Source: Orthonyx spaldingii
Taxonomy: Eukaryota > Chordata > Aves > Passeriformes > Orthonychidae
Assembly: GCA_013397795.1 (NCBI GenBank)
Contig: VZTJ01003846.1
Span: forward strand, 3,135,374-3,199,373
Direction of reading: 5' to 3'
Length of the DNA stretch: 64,000 bases
How positions within the stretch are numbered: the first letter of the stretch is position 1; each line of letters opens with the position of its first letter. A model generated the notes under the pieces. That model saw only the letters and a list, made by a program, of their open reading frames with translations, made no database searches and was not told the DNA's origin. The translations under genes were made by a program, and so were the position numbers. Of the stretch, positions 1 to 13,277 are shown one piece after another.

Positions 1-3000
1 TGAGAAAATGTAGAAGACAGCCACGTAAATGAGATGTTTACAAGCAGAGATTGAAAAATGAGGATGCTCTGTCCAAGACAAAAGAAGATTGCCGGAGAAT
101 AGGATGATAATTCTCAAATATGTAAAATCTTTGCTTCGCTAAGAAAAACAAACTTCTCTATCTACTGGGGATAAGGCAAGAATGAACAGGTTTAATTGCA
201 GCTGGGGCAATGTTCGGTTAAACGCCAGAAAAAGCTTTCTAACTGCAAGGTTCATAAAAGTAATGGAATTGATTGCCTGGGGTCAGTGTGGTGCCTTCAT
301 CACTGTCTAACTTGTTCTTGAGAGCCTCCCAACATCCTATTATTTTGGTACAACTGATTCTGCTCTGGGGCTTGGAGCTGGCTACATAACCTCTTAAGAT
401 TTCTTGTCTTTTTTTTTTTAAATAAATACCTTTTGTATTTTAATTCTTTAAAACCAGGCTGTGAAAGCCCTTTGCACAGCAGCCAACATTTACTCGAAAG
501 GATGTCAGAATGGCATTCATGCCAAAAGGCCAATGCTGCAAGTTAGAATTAGAGTTTACAGGTATCAAGGATACCACAAAAGGCATTGAAATGCTTTGTA
601 TTCCAGTGCCACAGAAACAACCATTAACACCTGGAGAACTGGAGAATTTTTATACAGGTTATTTGTAAATCCTGTGATTTTGCTACTGAAGATCTATCCA
701 AGAGTTTTCAACCACCTGGCCTGCTTTTAATATTAACATTTGCACAAGAGGTTTGAGTGGCTGTGGCAGCATGTAACTGATATGACTGAGGATGGCAGTT
801 GCCAGAGGGACAGGCTGCTGCACAAGGAAGCCAAGAATCTCAAACTCAATATGCTTCATAAGAATAATCCTAAAAATTACAGCTGCTCATGGGCAAGGGG
901 TTTGTTTGTTCATTTATACTCCAGCTGAAATGCATTAAATGCTTGTTTGGATATTCGTACCCCTCTTGGTCATATCCAATGACGATCACTGTTAACTACA
1001 GCTACCTTTCAGAAAGTGAAATCATCATCTGCTTTCTCCAAAGAGGCAATTGCTGGGGAAACATATGTATCTTTCAGGATTTAAATGCTGGAAGCACATT
1101 GCAAAGTGGCTTTCTTGTGTAAACCAGAACTGTCAAGGAGTGTACAACCTTTAGGAGAAGTTAGACTCAAAACAGTTATTCTGTGTTTTTTGTATGACAT
1201 ATATGTATGTGGAAGAACTGAGCACGATTGTGGCATGCCAAGATTAGCAGAAATAATTGGGATGTATTTTATTCTCTGAGAACTTCTCAGACACTAGCCT
1301 TTTGGAAGTAAGACCTTCACCATTTCTGGAATCCCAAAACTGGCCATTTGCAAAATCCTGCCTTTGGGAGTCTGAAACGGGAAGGGGGCATGGAGGAATG
1401 TGTTCATTCACACATCCCCAGAGACAGCATTTCACAGACATCCTCGTGTTTTTTACATATACTCAATTACATCTGTCATTATGGGACTTCACAGACAGTG
1501 CTGTTATTTATATTAAAATATATGCACACAATGACATCTGCGACTACAGCTACACCTAATACAATGTAGGGTAGCCAAGTCAACAGCAAGTGACCAACCA
1601 GTCAAAATGTCAAATTCAGCAGCGAGAAGGTATGAATTCCCAAGAGGTTTCACAGGCCAGTTAGCAAGTTATCGCTCCCACTCTTCATCCGGCAGTGTGT
1701 TAAACAAACTGCTGAGGAGGAAAAAAGTGCTCTTTAAAATTCCATGGCCCACACTTTCCAAGACAGGATGCATGGAGAGAGTTAGTAAGGTTCTGTCAAT
1801 TAGATACAACAGTAAAATGGCATCCCATCTGCTTTACAAATGTCAAAGAGCTCCATGGCACCTGTCTGGGGGAAAAAAAACCCCAAACACAAAAGAGCAA
1901 GGGTTTACCACAGGTTTAAATACTCCTGTGAAACAAAGGCCTCTTTGTGCTAGAGCTTTCTGCAGCAAAAGTACTTTGGAAAAGTTTGGAATATTTTTTT
2001 TTGCAGTAGTATTTTATATCAGAGGGTGAAAAAAAGAAACCCTTTCCACACTTTTTCCATACCACAAAAGTCAGAGTCAGTTTTGCTATAACTTTGAAAG
2101 TGCAAAAATTATAGCTAAAATCTCCACTGATAGGAAAACACTGTCTCCCCTCAAATACAAATTTTGAAAGAAGAATTAAACTGACAACTTACACTTTATG
2201 TATCTCATTTCCCTGCCAGAAGGGTTTAACCACATTTGTAGTAAGTTCTAAGTTTGCATATTGCAAAAGGTACAGTGCCAATCATAATTCACCCACTCAT
2301 TTCCCTGGAAATAAGAGCGGTGCAAAGGAGCAGCAAGAAGTTTCTTTTCTCCTTCAATATCCAGGCAGGGTTCTCCCTGTTGCACTGAACAAGGTCTCTT
2401 CTGGAATCCCAGCACTCCCTTCCTGCAGCCTCTCAGCATTAGCCGTTTATACTTATATTCATCTGAAAATGAATCCAATTTGCACAAAACACAGACATGG
2501 ACATAAAGTTATGACCAAGGCTTCTGAAAAGAACTTTTTCCCCCCTTGGTATGACTATCTTCTTTGTTAAAAACCATACCCAATATAAAATCATCAGTGG
2601 CTGGACTTTATCATAGCTGAAAATTAATTACCTTGGCAGCTTCAAAAGGGAGTTCCCTCTTTTCAAAGGAACTTGCCTGAACTGCTATGCCAGCCACCCA
2701 CAAGACATTATAGCTCTTGCAGTAATAATGATTGACAATGTTACTAAAATTAGAGTTACCAAAGTCAGAGGAACATATGAAGTAAACTGGGAGGTTTTGT
2801 CTACACATAAGATTCTGAAAAGTCTAGAAAGAAATAGTGCAGGAATAAATGCAGAAGTAGGAAATTACAGGTGGTGGGACCATGATGAAATTTTTCATGA
2901 CAAATATTTGCCCAAATAGATCTCCTATGTTCCAGTTTCTTAACATGTTTTACTACCTCATCAAATATTATTTAACATGCATTGACTGTTTATTACAGAA

Positions 3001-6000
3001 GCATCACCCAAAGAACAAATCTTTCCTATTTTACTAGACATTGCATATAGATTAAAAGCATTTTCACTCTACACTTGAGTCAGAAATAGAGGGTGAACAT
3101 GCACAAAGTTAAAGTTATCTGCAATGAGAAACACAGCAAGTAAGTAATAGAGCCAAAAAGGAAAACGGGGTCTTCCAAAGTTGTGGTCCAGGGCACTGCC
3201 AACTGGATCATGTTGTCCGTACTCCTTGTGCTGTAAATAATCATGCACCAGTACAGGCTGCACATCACATGCTCCATGACTCTAAGAAAGCAAAGATATT
3301 TCAGGAAATGATCTGTTTTGCTGGACAACTTTTATACAATGAAGTATAACAGAAATGAACCTGCTAAAAACAATACAGCAACAACAGCAGAAAATCAGCT
3401 GAAAGGAGACACTCTTGTAAATGGGAAGGCGAAATGCTCTGTAAGAAAGTCCCAAATCATGTGAAGACATGGGAGTGCTTGCTGGAAAGTAATAATTCAG
3501 TACTATAAAGTGCATGCAAAATGCAGTTTCAGAAGAAACTGAAATAGCAAATATTTTTTAAGTCTTTTTGCAAGGAAACTTGATACATTAGAACTAAAAG
3601 TATTATAGTTGGGAGAATTTTATCAGCACTGTGATCATTGTGAAGGGTAGCATACGGACCAACATATTTCAAGTGTATTTTCCATGTAAAATTATACTAA
3701 TGATAATTATAGAAGTAGTGGATACTGTATCATAGGGATCCATGATCATTATTTACTAACACTGTACTAAAGATGAAGAATCACAGAGTATTTAACTACA
3801 ACTGCACTAACCTAGGTTTACATGATTTACAGTGATATCTCTTCATTTCAGGCTCTCACATCTTTCTGGATTTCACATTCCCCCACAGTGAAAACTATAT
3901 GGCAATATGGTGAAAGGGGGAAATGAGAAACAAGACATTTAGAATAATCTAGATCCTGAAGGCCTTTTCCAGATCAACATCAATGGAGAAAACTAACTGC
4001 TTTTGAAACCTCTACTGCTAGTCTTTGCTATTTAAATAGATAGCAGATGCTTCCTCTTGTTTACTAGCAGCAATGCAGGTAACAAACACCGTGAATTCAC
4101 CATTAATTCCTAACAGATTGTTTCTGAAGCTGTGGTTTTCCGCTTGTGGTTCATGGACTTCTGAGACCTTATGAAGTATCTTAATGAAGTCCTTATAAAG
4201 TCATTAAGAAAATTTCTTAAGTTTTTAATAGTCTCAAAATCCACCACGCTGATTTGCATCTGTGTCTAAACATCTTCAGGAATACAGAAAAGTTGCAAAT
4301 CACTTTTGCTGAGTTTCAGCCAGAGTCTGAAACTAACTAGAAAAGTTATGATGTCAGATCAATGGTTAAACATGCAGGGAATGCCACTGAACAATAAGCA
4401 CTAATGGCAGCCACAGCTAATACATGGGAACAGTTGCAAGCAAAAAGTATGTGGGATAATTGCTTATTCTGGGTCAGTTTAGTAGTCAGTTTTCATGGCA
4501 AAGTCCTAGGAGTCAGGTGACTAAGTAGCACAGAGGCCCTCAAATACACGTACACTGCACTAAACTGCACCATGTTTAAAGTAAGGAGGAAGGAACAATC
4601 AAGTGGTGGAGGTGGCCACAATATTTTCAAGGGAATGACAAACTCTTTTAAGACATCACAAGATTTTTCTCTCAAGTTTTTTTTAAAAAAACTATTTAGA
4701 AGTTTGTTTCCCTTGGTTAGGATCTTGAGTTTCTTCCCTTGCTGTTGGTTGCTCTCCAACGTATCAGGAGCCCAGGCATGTCCTGCCTGTGTGGGAAGTG
4801 CTCCTGCTCCTCTCCAGGTGCTCAGGTACCTCAGTGACCTCCTGCCATCCAGAGTTCTGGTCTCTTTCAGGAAGAATGAAAAGCTTCTCTTACTTCAAAA
4901 AATGGAATAGGAAACACACAAAATCAAACCCATGGTTTCCTAGGGAAAGTGGGACAAATTTGGACAATAATTTGGTTAAGTAAGAAGGTGCAGGAGGTGC
5001 CTTAGCATCACCTTAGACCCTACCAACTTGTGTAAAACACCAGGCAGAGAGGAGCGCACATGGACACGTGGGCACACATGCACACGGACACGATGGGGCT
5101 GCATGCAGAGGCTGTGCAGAGGACACTGCCAGGAATGCTTTGACTTCTTTGATCACGGAATAATGGCTCCAGACAGATTCCCTGCTATTCTGCTGTTATC
5201 CATCTAGTGAAGAAAGACAGAAAACAACAAAGTGAACTAAATTCTCCCCTCTCAACTAAAACAATGCAGACAACAGTCAAAACTCAGGGAAGTGATGGAA
5301 AGAGGAAAAAAAGAGCACAAACTCTGAAGATGGGAAGAGAGGAAAAGAGATACTGGAGTTCACGGTAAGGTCACAAAAGGGACAGGAACAAATAGAAACT
5401 CACTCTGGCCATCATATTAAAAGCCTGTGTGCTAATAAAATAGCCATAAGGAATAAACCAGGAGGAACCGGATGCTTAATGCTAAAAAAAGTAAGAGATT
5501 TAACTGGCACAAGAGAAACTTTCTGGGAATTCACACAACTGAAATACTAATGTAGTAAATGTACAGCTTGTGTGGGAATGATAGGCAGGGGAGAGACCTG
5601 CAGTTGTATTTCAGAGGTAACACTCATCTCAAACTCAGAAAGACAGAGCAGAAAGCCCAGATAGTTTGGGACATTAATAAGGCAGGAAAATAACAAAGGT
5701 TCTGATACTGTTCAGCACCTACTACAGATGACTACATCAGGTATAAAGCAGGCTGAGTAAAGATTTTTCCTGAATAGTATCACACAGAGCAGAACCTACT
5801 GGTAAGCAGAAAGACCTAACCACCCAAATGCTGCTCAAACACAAACACCACAGGCTACTAAGCATATCTTTGGTATCTGAGAGAAAGTGGTCATGGCAGA
5901 TGCAGTTTGGGCATGAGATGGAGAGAAACTGAGTGCTCTCACTCCCAGAGAGGTCACCAGAGTGGTCTGGGTTGATGCAGGCTCGCCAGCCCCTTGCACA

Positions 6001-8094
6001 ACTGCCCCACACCAGCGCCCTGGTCCACGCTGCCTCTGCCCTCCAGCTGTCATAGCCACGGACAGCAAAACCCTCCTCACACAACTCTGGTGAGGTCAAT
6101 AGCATAGATCCAGGCACAACAGTGCAGAAGATAGAGAAAAGGCAAGTAAATGTTTATGAGCCAAAAGCAGGTTTCACAGGGACCCCACCGACCTTTCAGT
6201 CTGACCTAAATTTGCAGGAAAAGTGCTCATGGACAAAGAATCAGACATACTATTTGTAAGCACATGAAGATTTTGAGGTCACTTGCCTTTGTGAGAAACT
6301 TTGTAAAATATTGTCAAATAAAGTTAATTTTTGTTCAATAGTACAATAATACACCTTACAAATAAGAAGGAAGCAAATATGATATAGCTCCATTTTTATA
6401 TGGTTCCCAATGCTGCTTCACTTGGCATATTCATGAAAAGAATGGTCTACATGAAACTGTCTGTTCATGACAAGGAAACCATATCAAAAAGTACTTACCA
6501 GTAGTTCCTCATCAAACTGGAAAGATGCATCAAGACATTTTGACACTATTCAATAGTTTTACAGCATACTTGTTTAGAAACTGTTCACATGTTGAGTCTT
6601 GTGACCAAGACATCCATTTTGAGACTCTTCAGTAACCATCCTCTCCAGATCATTGTGCTCAGCAGAAATCTGCAAGAAGTGCCTGAGCCTGCAGAGGACA
6701 GCAGAAAGTACTGAAAACTATGAGTAGGAGAGGACCATGTCTGTTGATGAGGATGATGCAACCTGATTTCTGAGTTTTCAGACTGCAGAAAGCTAGAAGG
6801 GGCTGCAGGAATATCAGAGAGCAGATTAGATACACAGACGGATATTGAAATTGGAGAAACAGGCTAAGACAAAGGGGAAGCAGTATGCAAAAAGCACATA
6901 TTGTTGCAAAATACTTCACTTGGGAAGAAATCAGTTAGGAGGAAGAGCAGGAGATGGGAGACAGCTGGCCCTGCGGCAGTTCTCACAAAAGGATCTGCAG
7001 GCTTCAGGCTGAACATGAGTCAACTTCTTTCTTGCTGTCATAGAAAAACAACCATTATATAAAGACTTACTAACAGATGGCACATAAAATAAATCTTTTG
7101 CTCTCCTCAGCATTGCAAGACCTCCATCATCTGAGCTATGAGACTCATTCCTGACACCGCACTTCAAAAAAATCTGAGCCAGTTATGAAGAGTCCAGAGG
7201 AGAACACCTTAAATAACCTAGAGGCCTAGTTATTAGGTCTACAAAACATATCCTTCTAAAAAAAACCAACTGCCTGGGAGTTAGTGCTAGCTCAGCTGGA
7301 AGATCTTCAACCTAAGAATTCATGACAGTTGACATTTCCTTGCTCCTCTATAAACACATGAAGTTATGTGGGCATATTTTTTTTTAATGGAAATGGAGAG
7401 GAAAGCAGGGATTTTTAGTCCTCTTGATTTTACAGTGCATGAAAATACAATTTCAGCATACTTCAAATACTGAAAAAAATCCACCTAGCATAAAAAGAAA
7501 CAAAAAATGTATTGGGGAAGAATTGCTTACCAGAGAATTCTCATTATTCAGGAAGCCTAACCTAAACTTGAGCAGCTGAGATCAAGAATACCACCTACTT
7601 ACAACAGACTGTAAGAGGAAGAAATCTGAAAGCATTAAAGATGTTCTTCGTATTTTATGAAGAACCATAGAATAAGATCCAGTTTCTTTAATTTTTGTAT
7701 TATTTTATCTTAAAACAGACAATCTGCACTTAAGAGAGATATAATCTTCCCTCCACAGTGATACCTTCATACAAGGTATTTCAAGTGATATATTTCAAAT
7801 TCATTTAAACCAAATGTATGGCACCACTACAATATATTTCATATTCATTTACTTTGTCTACCTTCTCTGTTCAGAGGAATGCACATTTAGCTTCAGTCCT
7901 CTTTTAATTTAAAATTCTTATGTAACAGAATATGTGAGATGATCAACTTGTGGAAACACTTATTTAGTTGGAACACGGGTCTCTACTGGAACTTTAAAAA
8001 TAATTTAGTTCAGTTCTATACATAATTCTAGGAATTAAGACTCTTAAGATCAATTTTATACCATCTCTCATAAAGTATATATACTGTAAAGTAC

Positions 8095-8112
8095 TATAAA
8101 GTACACTTTATA
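8095..8112. repeat. short perfect palindrome
   Basis: Arms TATAAAGT (8095-8102) and ACTTTATA (8105-8112) are exact reverse complements separated by two bases. It lies in a locally repetitive stretch containing several AAAGTA/TACTTT words, so it may simply be low-complexity sequence. Confidence 0.6.
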
Positions 8113-9073
8113 CTTTCAAAATTTTTACAATTCATTTTGCTGAAGTATAGTCTGAATTTTTTTGAAGTTTCTGAGTTAAAAGCTACAACTGGCTTATACA
8201 AAAGGCACTGCTGCTAAAATAGTGACAAATCCTCATTTCCATGCCAGCAAAGATCCATATTATCATAAGCTTTCACACACAGAAAGTTTGTAAATCGTGT
8301 AAAAGTTCCAACTGAAAACCAAACGTTTTCTGATTTTATTTTCCTGAAGGCCTTTGATTTGACACCTAATTTAATTCCCAGAGACTGAGAAGGGAATATT
8401 CTGTCGTATTGTGCTCTGGGATCTTAAAGCTCAGCGTGTTGCTAACATCCGTGCATCATTGGAAACAGGCCTTGGATGCCCCCAGGCACTTTTTTCACAT
8501 CTTGACTGCATTTTCTCAACTGAATTACCCCCACCCATTTGGCAGACAAAAGGCTCAGAGGTATGCTCGGATTCAAAGGCTTTACTTCGTAAAGGGAAGT
8601 CACTCTTAATTGAGATTTCATTTCTTGTACCATCCCTGGGGAGTCCTAACAGTTTCAGCCACCCAATGAATCATTGAAGGTTTTTTTTATGTTCTCCCAT
8701 ACCGGTGCCCTGAATAGAAAACTAGATCTAGACCAAGTGAATACATAGGAGCAACATTCAATTTCTCTTAGCTCTAAAACAATGTCAATAGGTGACTAAT
8801 TAGAAGATGTAGCAAGTGGAAAACAACCTGAATTCCAGCTAAAATCAAGAAGCAAGTTTTCACTAGTATTTAAAACAGAGAGAGAAAACAATACCCTGCA
8901 TGACAAACTTTTTATCCACATCCTACTGCTCAAAATTTGTATTTATTACTCTCTTTCCTTTCAATTTAAACATTCCTCATGTTCATATTTATCAATAAAT
9001 TTCATTCTAAGGAATAAATTAAAAGTATAAACCTAAATCTTACCTGTAATGATAATTAACTGTCTAATTTAAT

Positions 9074-9095
9074 TTCTTATCTTTTGTGATAAGAA
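9074..9095. repeat. inverted repeat with paired GATA-type sites
   Basis: The arms TTCTTATC (9074-9081) and GATAAGAA (9088-9095) are perfect reverse complements with a six-base spacer. Each arm contains the GATA-factor core (GATAAG, or CTTATC on the other strand). The palindrome is visible in the sequence; that GATA factors bind it is only inference. Confidence 0.6.
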
Positions 9096-9639
9096 GACAA
9101 GAAGCAGCAGAACTGTAATACTTCTGGTTTTTAGGTGAAACCAGTTTGAAAGTAACTATTTTCAATCAAATATTCAATGTCAGGAACTACTAAATTCAGC
9201 TATAATTAACCATATGATAGATTTCTAAAAAGTATCAATGTAATCTATGGTTTGAAGATACAGTACAGAAATATATGGAGTGATCTCAGTGACTCACCAT
9301 CTGACACTGATGAACAGCAACTGCCTTGACAGGGATTATGAAGTTTATTCTTCTTTACAGCCTAGACTGTTCTCCAAAGCATCTGTGCCACTCACTTCTC
9401 CATCAACTTCCAGACCCAGAAAGAGCAAACACCCCATCAGCCATCAAAGCAGTACTTCATACTCCAGATGAAAGGCATCAGCAAGCCAAACAGTCCCATT
9501 TCTGAGGAAGAGCCATGTGTCCTAAAAATGCTGGGTAACCACTCCCTAAAATATGAAAAAGCATATTGACAGGCACATACAAAGGCTCAGAGGAGCTGAG
9601 CCAAAGGCCTTGCTGACTCCCCAACACTGCATTTCAAAC

Positions 9640-9965
9640 AAAGGCAGAGTCACCCAGCTGCAGTTGTCTGGCTGCAGCCCCCCCTTTGAAAACACCTTCT
9701 TCCTTCCCTGCTAGACATGTGTCACTTCCACCCCCACGTGCCAGCTGCCACTAACACCGACTGCCAGAGCACCGGCGTGGCAGGTCTGCGCCTGGAATAC
9801 ACGAGTTCTCTGGTTTGAGAAAGGAGCAGCCAGCCCTGCTCCCCAGCAGCACTCCAGCATCACCCTGAGGGTACCCTTCACTCGGAGATTGCAGCCTTGG
9901 CCCAGCCCAGGCTGGTCCCTTCACAGCTTCCCCTCCAGCCTGGACCAACCCGAGTTCTGCCGGTT
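9640..9965. other. GC-richer patch, no gene recognised
   Basis: Base composition rises clearly compared with both flanks, with runs such as GCAGCCCCCCC and many CCAGC/CCTGC words. A 65-codon - strand frame (9751-9948) is proline- and glycine-rich and carries no domain I recognise, so I treat it as a composition effect. There is little CpG, so this does not look like a promoter CpG island. Confidence 0.45.
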
Positions 9966-12596
9966 ATGAACATAGCTGATAAGGATTGTACCGCCAATTT
10001 GTCGTGGCCGTCTGAATCTTATCTAGGACTAAAACCAGCAGAAGCTTTGTAGCTGCACAAATGAAAGTGAACTTGGAATGCAGAAAGCCAGCAAATGTGT
10101 TGAAAACTGTGACTTGTTCATACATATACATACACAGAAAAATTTCTCTTAGGCATATGCCCGCACACACTCATGAAAGATTTTAAATGTTAGGCCCTTA
10201 GCAAGATCCCTGCATTTAATTTTCTAATATACCTTTCTAGCTCTATTTGGGAGCAAACTAAAAACCTAAAACACTCTATCAAAGACATATCACTACTAGT
10301 TCAAACGGGGAAAAATGATTCTGAGATGGAGTGTCATATATCAAGTCCCACCACACTGTTGTAAATCACTGATGCTCTTAGACTTCACCCTTACAGATTA
10401 AAAATGTCTTGACGTCTTTCTTACAAGAGCAGAAATGGCATTGTTGTTTTGAAGTACCGGAAAGGCAGAAAACCATTTTCTACAGATGATGGTGACTGTG
10501 ATGATTTTAAATAATTGCCCCACACTCCATTGCTTGCATAAGCTCACCTTTGCAACTCAGCAATTCCTGCATTTGCAAAGCAAAGCTGTGGTCTGGCAGC
10601 AGCTCTTTACAGCTGCTACAGGTGGCAATTTCATGTGCAGCTCTTAAATTGGGCAATTCCTGGAGGGTCTGGTCCTGCTACACTCCTATGAAGAGAAAGA
10701 AGGCCTAACCCTAGTATTACAGGGACAAACAGCACAGGCTAGAACTGCACAACATCGCGACCCCACTAACTACCCCTGCTGCTGTGGGAAGAGGAACGAG
10801 GGCTGAGATTGAACAAGATGCATATTACAAACAGACACCATCCTCACACTCCAGGACAGGGATTTAAACCCATGTTTACATTCATTCAGTGGCAATGGCC
10901 TTGTGGCCAAAATGAGCAGGAGCAGCCTTAGCCCATTGGAGCACAATGCCAACCACCCATGGGAGGTGAAAGGCAGAAGCACCAGGGAAAGGACAGTAGA
11001 TGAGCTGAGGGTGCAGGAGGATTGGGGGCCAATCCCAGCAGCTGAGGGTCCCTGGCAGAAACAACACGGGAAGGAAGCAGGAAACAAGCTGTTGCCTCTT
11101 CTCAGGGTTTCATTTCAAGTCTTGAGAATCTCCTGTTTTCATTAAAAGAAAAGGAAAGAAAACCCCCTTGTTTACTCCTTCTGGTATCAGCAAAAAAGAT
11201 TAAAGTGAGCTAACTTTAAATGCTTCCTTATGCCTCCACAGGGTTTAAAATTTAGAAAGTAAATATGAAGACTTTACCAATCTATTTTTAACCTCATGAT
11301 TCAGTCTGATTCAAGTATTCAAGTGTTTGTATATAGTCACAGAGAGAATAAATCCCTCTTGACAAGACTTCCATATGCTTTGTATGTTTGTGAATTTTAT
11401 AAATGTTTAATGACAAATATCCAATTAGAGATGAGTGTGCATTCACAAACCTGTCACACCTACCCCATACTAGGAAATCTATAGCATAAAAAGGACAAAA
11501 AGAACAGTATGCACTCTATCTTATTTCTATGGCAGTGTCAGACAGAGACAATTTTCGGTTTTCAAGTTGATCAATTTCCCCACTGAAAGCAAAGCTTTAC
11601 AACCTCTGCTGAACAGCTACAATGTCAGAAAGAAAATGCTTAAGCTTCCAAATTTTAAATATGAGTAGGAAGTAAGCCAGTGAATTACCTTTAGCTGGTT
11701 CTCCCAACTTGTATCCATTGAAAAAACAAATGCATAATATATTTCCTGAGGAAATTGTATTGCCACCAATCTTGTGTAGAGCACTGCTGAGGACAGTCTC
11801 ACTGCATATGCTGCCTCTTCCATGCACCAGACAATAAAGACATGGGGAGAAAGGGACTGAACTTCTCCCAGGGCCACACAAGAAGTTCGGGCAGCTGACC
11901 ATGGTGTCCCTGTGCCAGCAATCCCTTGTCCTCCCAGTGTGGACTTCTCTAACCCCTCCATGTACCTGGGTCTGTGAGCATGAGCCATTAACTCATGTGT
12001 GACCCTTTTCCTCCTGTTGTGCCTCCATCCCTTGACCCTCACTGGTTGCCACAGTCTCCTCTAGATACAATATTTGTGTGTTCCCTCATGTTCCCCCACC
12101 ACATCTCCTGACCAGCATATTTTAATGCACTCCTGTAGCAGAATCTGTGTCTGTTCCCACTTGCCTCTCTTGCTGGATGCCTTTGTGAGCTCACTTCCTC
12201 ATTTTTCCATGTCTCTCAGTCAAAGACTTGAATTCCATCTGACTTGCCTGCCATAGTTCCTCATGCCTCCTCCTCCTTCTCTCAGGCACCCTCTTCTCCT
12301 TGCTGCTTGTCCACTCCATTTTCCCACCTCGTGCTGCAAGAGGGAGGCAAGAAGCATTCCTGGGCATCCAGGCACTGACTTCACAATCTGTTTCAAGAGA
12401 CTAAGTGGGGAAGATGTTTGCTGGTTGCCATTAATGGATATGACTCTCAGTCATTTATTCCTTTATCTGCCAATAAAGTTATTGTTATCTATTACCTGTC
12501 AATAATGGAGAGATGTTCTGTGGTCCTCCTTAATTCCTCCACTGTCAGTTTGTTTGCTTCAGGTCAAATCCCCCAATTATTTAAGACTATGAACTG
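9966..12596. other. non-coding DNA with a pyrimidine-rich segment
   Basis: No gene is recognised. Overlapping short frames on both strands around 10770-11145 and 11597-12042 (up to 141 codons) have no recognisable domain. From about 12060 to 12340 the + strand is strongly C/T-rich, which explains the proline-, serine- and leucine-rich frames there (12074-12256, 12263-12505). Confidence 0.6.
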
Positions 12597-12725
12597 AGTT
12601 GGTCATGCAATGTTTATGCCTTTAAACAAAATCTATGCATTGTTTATCCATTTAAACATAAACATAAATGCATTAAATGTTAAATGCATTTAAACAATCC
12701 TGCAATGTTTAAATGCTACAGATGT
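12597..12725. repeat. AT-rich cryptic repeat of ATGCA and TTTAAAC words
   Basis: Within about 130 bases the words ATGCA(A/T)T and TTTAAAC recur many times in varied order. The core is a perfect inverted repeat: TAAATGCATT at 12665-12674 and AATGCATTTA at 12683-12692, with an eight-base spacer. The pattern looks like a decayed simple repeat built by slippage rather than a mobile element. I see no gene in it. Confidence 0.55.
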
Positions 12726-13007
12726 GTAAACAGAAATGGTGTCTCGTGGAATGAAAGATCTTCCAGACTGCCCAGTTAAATTGAGGTTTACACACAGTCT
12801 TGAACATGGAATAAGGATTTATGCCATGTACCCCCTGGAAAATCATAAATGCAGGGATAAAAACACAAATGGTATGGAACAACTCAAGAAATTATGTTTT
12901 TCACACAAACAATCAGTAACTAACAATTTTTAAACACAGAGCAATTTTCTACCTATTGTTCCTGATGTACTCTTTCCTGATGATGGATTAGGATCGCTAA
13001 TTTGATT

Positions 13008-13277
13008 ATGGCAACAGCGCATCTCATTTCATTGATGATGGTTTTATTGCTCATCTCTTGCTATAGCTGCCCAGAGCTGAAAAGATCAGTGCGAGGCGAG
13101 CGTGGGGGTTTCAACAAACGCTCCCTCAACTCTCACACGGGCAGAGTTTCCCTGCACCTCCCCCAGCCAAAGGAATGCTCCAGAAGACCTCCTCAGCCAG
13201 GTGAGGAGGTTACCATGCAGATAAGACAAAATTCTTACTCCTTGGCAGGGAATTTGTGTGTTTTCAGGAGTGTGTAA
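13008..13277 (+). CDS. candidate small secreted peptide precursor, unrecognised
   Basis: I do not recognise this gene; it is a candidate only. The ATG at 13008 has a strong Kozak context (A at -3, G at +4). Residues 1-20 form a secretory-leader-like segment (MATAHLISLMMVLLLISCYS). This is followed by Lys-Arg pairs at residues 25-26 and 37-38 enclosing the ten-residue SVRGERGGFN, and an Arg-Arg pair at 59-60. This order resembles a neuropeptide or hormone precursor, but no known family motif is present. The frame runs to a stop at 13275-13277, yet at 13200 it meets CAG|GTGAGG, a very good splice donor, so a real exon might end there after residue 64. The frame is short, and a hydrophobic start can arise by chance in TTG/CTC-rich DNA. 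Only conservation or transcripts could raise this above speculation. Confidence 0.13.
   Translation: MATAHLISLMMVLLLISCYSCPELKRSVRGERGGFNKRSLNSHTGRVSLHLPQPKECSRRPPQPGEEVTMQIRQNSYSLAGNLCVFRSV

Larger units (their letters stand above)
1..9640. other. AT-rich non-coding DNA without a recognised gene
   Basis: I find no recognisable exon, RNA gene or intact mobile element here. Open frames are short (mostly under 90 codons, one of 140 codons at 1607-2029), scattered over both strands and without family motifs, so I read them as chance. Visible small structure is limited to a T run near 409-419, a compact palindrome at 8095-8112, a GATA-containing palindrome at 9074-9095, and an alternating CACA/ACAC-rich patch around 5055-5100. 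It could be intergenic or intronic; the sequence alone does not decide. Confidence 0.7.

Noticed and set aside
1607..2029. 140-codon frame.
   Set aside because: No recognisable domain or splice context; length is within chance expectation for the window.
4121..4330. CTGTGGTTTTCC...TGTGGTTCATGGACTTCTGAGA resembles the start of some old hAT-type non-autonomous transposons.
   Set aside because: The similarity is limited to one short phrase, with no terminal inverted repeat or target duplication that I can see.
11617..12042. 141-codon - strand frame.
   Set aside because: It overlaps a second open - strand frame (11597-11902) and has no recognisable motif.
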